Shown piece by piece: positions 60,269-64,000 of a stretch of 64,000 nucleotides of DNA. The stretch covers positions 69,147 through 133,146 of the forward strand of contig JAHEDZ010000003.1 in NCBI GenBank assembly GCA_024640955.1. The letters are read 5' to 3'. Below the pieces are notes generated by a model, which was not told the origin of the DNA, did no database searches, and saw only the letters and a program-made list of their open reading frames with translations. Numbering within the stretch: position 1 is the first letter of the stretch; each line of letters opens with the position of its first letter. A program made the position numbers and the translations under genes. Origin of the DNA: Oceanospirillaceae bacterium (GTDB lineage: Bacteria > Pseudomonadota > Gammaproteobacteria > Pseudomonadales > Balneatricaceae).

Positions 60269-61918
60269 ATGATGAATATGCAAACTGCACCACAAACCCC
60301 CTGGGACAAACATACAGACGCTTCAGCGCTATCAGTCCTAATCGTTGATGATAGCCCGACAGAACGGCTTCGCATTACCGATATGGTTAAGAAACTGGGG
60401 TACCCGGTTGAGCAGGCTGTGGATGGTGAGGATGCGCTAGTCAAACTAAAACAGAAGACACATCGTTTGATTATCAGTGATCTGACGATGCCCAATATGG
60501 ATGGTCGAGAACTTTGCCGTCAGTTGCGCAGTTCAGACGAATATCAGCACCCCTACATTATAATGCTCACTGCAAGTGATGAGCACCAAGACCTTGTAGC
60601 GGGGATGGATGCGGGAGCGGATGATTTCCTGACTAAACCTGCCCACAAAGACGAGCTACGAGTACGCCTCGCAGCGGGTGCCCGACTGATCGGGATGCGT
60701 GATTCGGTTGAGTCTCAAAACCATAGCCTGCGTCTCGCAAATCAACAGACGGAAGACGAATTAGCCCTCGCAGCGAAACTGCAAAAAGAGTACGTACCTC
60801 AGGATCAGTGGCTGTCACCAACACTGCAACTGGCAACCCACTTTACGATGACCCGCGGCATTGGCGGTGATGCGATGGGATTAGTACACCCCAAACCAGG
60901 GCAAACTCTTCTTTTCCAGATCGATGTAATGGGCCACGGCATCGCCTCAGCAATGCTCTCTTTCGCCCTACAGAACGCACTGCAACAGATGCTTAACTAC
61001 CATCTAAGCCAGAACTCCATGCCACCGCTGCACCAGATTGCGAGGCGCTTGAACGAACGTTTCCCCAGCGAGCGCTTCTCCGGTCTCTACTTCACACTGC
61101 TATTAGCGCTGATTGATGAAGAGCAGGATAAAGTGAGTTACTGCCAGGCTGGTCACCCCCACCCTTGCGTGATCAGCCCGGATGGTGAACAGATCCAAAT
61201 TAGTCGCGGAAGTTTCCCTGTCGGTCTCTTTGATTTCGCAGATTTCGAAACCCGAGTCTTGCCGTTCAAGCCGGGTAGCACGCTGATGCTGAGCAGTGAC
61301 GGCCTGTTTGACGTGCAGTCACCGACTGGAGAGGCGCTTGGACGCAGCGCTATCGAGGCAGTACTGCAAATGGCCCCCGAACTCGATGCATCACAGACGA
61401 GGGACCGAATCGTTACAACTAAGCGTCTGTGGCAACAGCATCAGCCGCTAGCTGACGACGTTTCGATTCTTCTTGTGAAGCGTTTGCAAAACACCGGTGA
61501 AAAGCCACTAACCCCTTCCCCGCTTTACCTAAGTATGCAGCCAACAATGGAGAGCGTTTCCCAAGTGTTAAACGCGAGCGAGGTTCACTTTAAGACACTG
61601 AACCTGGATGAGAGTCTAATCGGACGGGTTCAAACATCCCTTGCAGAGTTGCTTAATAACTATGCTGAACACGCAGAGTGGAGTGCAAACGCTATCGATC
61701 TAGCCGTCGAATTAGCAATTACCGTCGACCCGACTCGACTGCGCGTTGAGATTACCGAATTTGCCAATCCAATACCGCACCTATGCCCACCTAAACCCAT
61801 AGATCTGATGGCGGAGTTTGGGCGCGGGTATCACATCCTGCTGGGATGGGTGGATAACATTAAAACTGCGAATAACCAGGGCCAGAACCGTTGGGTTTTG
61901 GACTATACGAAACGCTAA
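60269..61918 (+). CDS. HsbR-like regulator (REC - PP2C phosphatase - HATPase anti-sigma-type kinase)
   Basis: The 549-residue protein joins REC (DD at 27-28, Asp71 in LIISDLTMPNMDG, Lys in FLTKPAH), a SpoIIE/PP2C phosphatase (about 165-395; FQIDVMGHGIASAML, SDGLFDVQS, PLADDVSILLV) and a C-terminal RsbW-like HATPase (about 430-545; SLAELLNNYAEHAEW, EFGRGYHILLGWVD). This domain order is that of Pseudomonas HsbR, which phosphorylates or dephosphorylates the STAS protein HsbA according to HptB input. Here a STAS gene follows after 93 bp and an Hpt gene is divergent. Vibrio SypE has the same parts in a different order. Confidence 0.93.
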   Translation: MMNMQTAPQTPWDKHTDASALSVLIVDDSPTERLRITDMVKKLGYPVEQAVDGEDALVKLKQKTHRLIISDLTMPNMDGRELCRQLRSSDEYQHPYIIMLTASDEHQDLVAGMDAGADDFLTKPAHKDELRVRLAAGARLIGMRDSVESQNHSLRLANQQTEDELALAAKLQKEYVPQDQWLSPTLQLATHFTMTRGIGGDAMGLVHPKPGQTLLFQIDVMGHGIASAMLSFALQNALQQMLNYHLSQNSMPPLHQIARRLNERFPSERFSGLYFTLLLALIDEEQDKVSYCQAGHPHPCVISPDGEQIQISRGSFPVGLFDFADFETRVLPFKPGSTLMLSSDGLFDVQSPTGEALGRSAIEAVLQMAPELDASQTRDRIVTTKRLWQQHQPLADDVSILLVKRLQNTGEKPLTPSPLYLSMQPTMESVSQVLNASEVHFKTLNLDESLIGRVQTSLAELLNNYAEHAEWSANAIDLAVELAITVDPTRLRVEITEFANPIPHLCPPKPIDLMAEFGRGYHILLGWVDNIKTANNQGQNRWVLDYTKR

Positions 61919-61928
61919 AACGGTAAGT

Positions 61929-61944
61929 TGGCATACCCCTTGCT
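61929..61944 (+). promoter_or_regulatory. Sigma-54 promoter of the STAS-exopolysaccharide operon
   Basis: TGGCAT-ACCCC-TTGCT has exact GG-N10-GC spacing (61930-61931, 61942-61943) with one mismatch, in the short gap between the REC-PP2C and STAS genes. Confidence 0.7.
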
Positions 61945-62011
61945 AACTGCTTTATAGAGTAACGAATAATTAGCTGTAGCCCGAAAGCTCAGCACTATAG
62001 AGGTAGTAAAG

Positions 62012-62353
62012 ATGTCAGTAAGTGTCAGTTCATACGGCGAAGCCGAAGTTGTTCACCTGCCTGAGAAACTCACCATGGCGAACGCAAACGAAATCAAAAC
62101 AAGCATCAACGCGATGATCGAAGAGGGCCGTCACCGTCTAGTTGTCGATATGGCTGGGGTGAACTTTACAGACTCATCGGGTTTGGCTGTTCTAGTTGCA
62201 CTCTACAAAGGTGTGGGCGCCAAAAATGGTCGTGCTGTGCTGCTCTCACCGCAACCGAGCGTCCAGTCGTTATTGGAGCTGACTCGTCTGCAGGAGCTGT
62301 TCGAGATCTACCAAGATCCGCGCGCGGCTATTGATCGCGTGCTTGCAGCCTAA
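62012..62353 (+). CDS. STAS-domain anti-sigma factor antagonist (HsbA-like)
   Basis: The 113-residue protein is one STAS domain, with the phosphorylation motif NFTDSSGLAVLVALYKG; Ser56 aligns by position with the Ser of HsbA and RsbV-type proteins. In partner switching it binds an anti-sigma factor when unphosphorylated; HsbA also binds anti-FlgM or a diguanylate cyclase in its two states. The REC-PP2C-HATPase gene upstream is the expected kinase/phosphatase. In Vibrio, a STAS gene (sypA) likewise opens the exopolysaccharide cluster under a sigma-54 promoter. The sugar-transferase gene follows after 23 bp. Confidence 0.94.
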   Translation: MSVSVSSYGEAEVVHLPEKLTMANANEIKTSINAMIEEGRHRLVVDMAGVNFTDSSGLAVLVALYKGVGAKNGRAVLLSPQPSVQSLLELTRLQELFEIYQDPRAAIDRVLAA

Positions 62354-62376
62354 GCGCTAGTGCGCACGATAACTCT

Positions 62377-63861
62377 ATGAGCAGTAGCATGACTTATCAC
62401 GCAGATCAGAGCGGCACCTCAATCACTGGCGGTCCGGTAAACCATCTAGGCTTGAGCTTCTCTCGGTTAGAACCGAACCAATTCATCAACTGGATCGGTC
62501 TAGGATTGATGACGCCGGGCAATAAGTCACTCTCGTTTGTTGATGCGACGGTTCTAAACCAGTGTCGAGACGATAAACAGGCGTTCGAGATGCTCAAACG
62601 TGCGGAGCTTTTGGTCCCTCGAGGCCAAGCGCTGCAGCTTCAGCTTTTGACATACCATGGCTCCAATCAGCCGAGTGTGCCGACCCAAATGCTCTATGAT
62701 GAGCTGCTGCTGGAGCTTGAGTCACGCCGATTGACAACCGTCTTTTTGGCCAGTGATATGAAGATGGTGTCGGCACTGGAGCCGCTATTGCTGCAGCGCT
62801 ATCCTAAGCTGGATTACACCATTGAGACACTAAACGATCAGTACCATTTCAGCACGACTCAGTTGGCGGCTAATCTGCAGCAATCTGAATCGCGCGTGAT
62901 CATTTCGCTACTGGAGAGCCCTCAACAAGAGCGAATGCTGTCTCGACTGAACCGACTAATGCAGGATCAACTCTTCATCGGTATCGGTGCCGGGCTGCCA
63001 GAGAGCATTATGGAGGTGAGAGCCAACGAATCGACGCTTTGGCGCCGAATCTCTTTGGCGCTGCGTAAAAAGCGCCACAGCATTCTGCTTAAACCGACAC
63101 AATGGCTCGGTTATGCTGCTCGCTGGTTTGAGGCGAGACTTCACCCCCAGGGGGATACAACACAACTCAACCTGGCCATCCTCGGCTCAAGCTGGCGCTC
63201 TCGCCTATTACGAACACTGATCGCCCTGAAAGCGAGTAGTTTCAGGGTGCGCCGGGCACTGGGCAGGCTACTAAAACGGACACTAGACCTTGTTGGTGTT
63301 GGCACTGGGTTGTTACTACTCTCTCCCATGTTAATTATTGTTGCGCTGGTGATAAAACTTAGCTCACCCGGTCCTGTTTTCTATTCACAAATGCGTGTAG
63401 GGCTGCGCGGAAAATTGTTCCGTATGTGGAAGTTTCGTTCAATGTACACCGACGCCGATAAGCGCAAGGCTGAACTTGAAGCTCAAAACGAGATGGCCGG
63501 CGGCGTGCTATTCAAGATGAAGCGAGATCCGCGCATCACACCAATAGGCCGAATTATTCGCCGACTTTCGATCGACGAACTACCCCAGCTGCTGAACGTA
63601 CTCACCGGCGAGATGTCGCTAGTCGGGCCGCGTCCCGCACTGCCTCAAGAGGTAGAGGCTTATCCGGTACTGGCACGTGCTCGCCTCGAAGTGAAGCCGG
63701 GGCTGACAGGCCTCTGGCAGATATCGGGTCGTTCAGATCTACCTTTTGATAAGCAGGTTCTGCTGGACACCGCTTATGTGCATACGCAGTCAACATCCAA
63801 CGACATTAAGTTGATTGCCAAGACAATACCTGCCGTTGTCAGCGGTAAGGGAGCGTACTAA
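62377..63861 (+). CDS. Exopolysaccharide initiating sugar transferase with N-terminal WecG/TagA-like region
   Basis: The C-terminal half (about 300-494) is a polyprenyl-phosphate sugar-1-phosphate transferase: KRTLDLVGVGTGLLLLSP membrane entry, PVFYSQMRVGLRGKLFRMWKFRSM in family form, LSIDELPQLLNVLTGEMSLVGPRPA and KPGLTGLWQISGRS. It starts the repeat unit on the lipid carrier. The N-terminal 250 residues (for example TVFLASDMKMVSALEPLLLQRYPKL, FIGIGAGLPESIM) have the ordering of a WecG/TagA glycosyltransferase but with weak motifs. It begins 23 bp after the STAS gene without a clear ribosome-binding site and shares its first stop base with the next start. Confidence 0.9.
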   Translation: MSSSMTYHADQSGTSITGGPVNHLGLSFSRLEPNQFINWIGLGLMTPGNKSLSFVDATVLNQCRDDKQAFEMLKRAELLVPRGQALQLQLLTYHGSNQPSVPTQMLYDELLLELESRRLTTVFLASDMKMVSALEPLLLQRYPKLDYTIETLNDQYHFSTTQLAANLQQSESRVIISLLESPQQERMLSRLNRLMQDQLFIGIGAGLPESIMEVRANESTLWRRISLALRKKRHSILLKPTQWLGYAARWFEARLHPQGDTTQLNLAILGSSWRSRLLRTLIALKASSFRVRRALGRLLKRTLDLVGVGTGLLLLSPMLIIVALVIKLSSPGPVFYSQMRVGLRGKLFRMWKFRSMYTDADKRKAELEAQNEMAGGVLFKMKRDPRITPIGRIIRRLSIDELPQLLNVLTGEMSLVGPRPALPQEVEAYPVLARARLEVKPGLTGLWQISGRSDLPFDKQVLLDTAYVHTQSTSNDIKLIAKTIPAVVSGKGAY

Positions 63862-64000
63862 TGAATACATCTAAAACTGCTGTACTTTTTGCTGATCGTA
63901 AGGGTGCAGAGCTAGCCCCACTGAACGAGCACTTCGCACCTGCAAACCTGCCAATTGGTGGCAAGTGCGCGCTTGAATTCTGGTTGGAGTATCTCTGTGA
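63861..64000 (+). CDS. Start of a nucleotidyltransferase-like exopolysaccharide protein (cut by the right edge)
   Basis: The visible 46 residues (MNTSKTAVLFADRKGAELAP, NLPIGGKCALEFWLEYL) resemble the start of sugar-nucleotide pyrophosphorylases, in which a first strand and a loop bind NTP, but the usual GxGTR-type loop is altered. Its ATG overlaps the stop codon of the sugar transferase, so it is part of the same operon. The remainder lies outside the window. Confidence 0.6.
   Translation, partial: MNTSKTAVLFADRKGAELAPLNEHFAPANLPIGGKCALEFWLEYLC

Noticed and set aside
1..64000. CRISPR arrays, insertion sequences, prophage or integron features
   Set aside because: No regularly spaced repeats, transposase, integrase or attachment-site duplications were seen; the tRNA genes have no flanking duplicated 3' ends that I could find.

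Overview
The window looks like chromosomal DNA from a marine-type gammaproteobacterium, most plausibly of the Oceanospirillales/Nitrincolaceae kind. The evidence is gammaproteobacterial housekeeping genes (purEK, murI, truC, mtnN, uvrC-pgsA followed by tRNA-Gly/Cys/Leu), two phasins that imply polyhydroxyalkanoate granules, a guaD-xdhCBA purine catabolic cluster beside a BMP-type ABC importer, and a very large number of two-component proteins. Genus is inferred from gene content only; no search was run.

Layout. 0-13 kb: housekeeping genes (purE cut by the left edge, purK, murI, truC, mtnN, tlpA-like, uvrC, pgsA), with two phasin genes on the minus strand that share one promoter design flanked by paired TTGTGCA-type palindromes, and a REC-GGDEF diguanylate cyclase. 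13.2-14.4 kb: three tRNA genes. 14.4-23.5 kb: a signalling block with a single-domain receiver, a 1469-residue hybrid kinase with its own Hpt, a soluble hybrid kinase, a KfrA-like DNA-binding protein with a palindromic operator, a LuxR-type regulator and four small unrecognised proteins. 23.8-29.4 kb: redox and membrane genes (yjdM, FMN glutamate-synthase-like protein, nnrU, FrnE-like DsbA, split YeeE/YedE pair). 29.5-38.1 kb: a remnant of a RelE-type toxin, then three hybrid kinases with different sensors: a periplasmic-binding-protein-like module, a cytosolic PAS domain coupled to an RsbQ-like alpha/beta hydrolase, and a polytopic membrane domain. 38.3-45 kb: an AFG1-type ATPase, an ABC exporter, an oxidoreductase and an OmpR/HisKA pair. 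45-57.6 kb: purine catabolism (guaD, xdhCBA, 8-oxoguanine deaminase-like, gpt) and the BMP-type importer. 58-64 kb: a LuxO/SypG-like sigma-54 activator, an Hpt protein, a REC-PP2C-HATPase protein and a STAS protein (the same parts as the Pseudomonas HptB-HsbR-HsbA route), running directly into exopolysaccharide genes that continue past the right edge.

Main hypothesis. The four hybrid kinases at 20, 31, 34 and 37 kb have a C-terminal receiver but no Hpt domain, and a free-standing Hpt gene sits at 59.5 kb beside a sigma-54 activator. Reading the intergenic regions by eye, I find sigma-54 (-24/-12) promoter matches with exact GG-N10-GC spacing, correctly oriented, in front of all four kinase units, the Hpt-activator operon, the REC-PP2C gene, the STAS-exopolysaccharide operon and, more ambiguously, the diguanylate cyclase. 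This suggests one sigma-54 regulon in which several sensory inputs, including an RsbQ-type hydrolase input, feed one phosphorelay and a partner-switching module that control exopolysaccharide. Parts of this resemble Vibrio LuxU/LuxO and Syp and Pseudomonas HptB/Hsb, but I do not know this combination from a described system.
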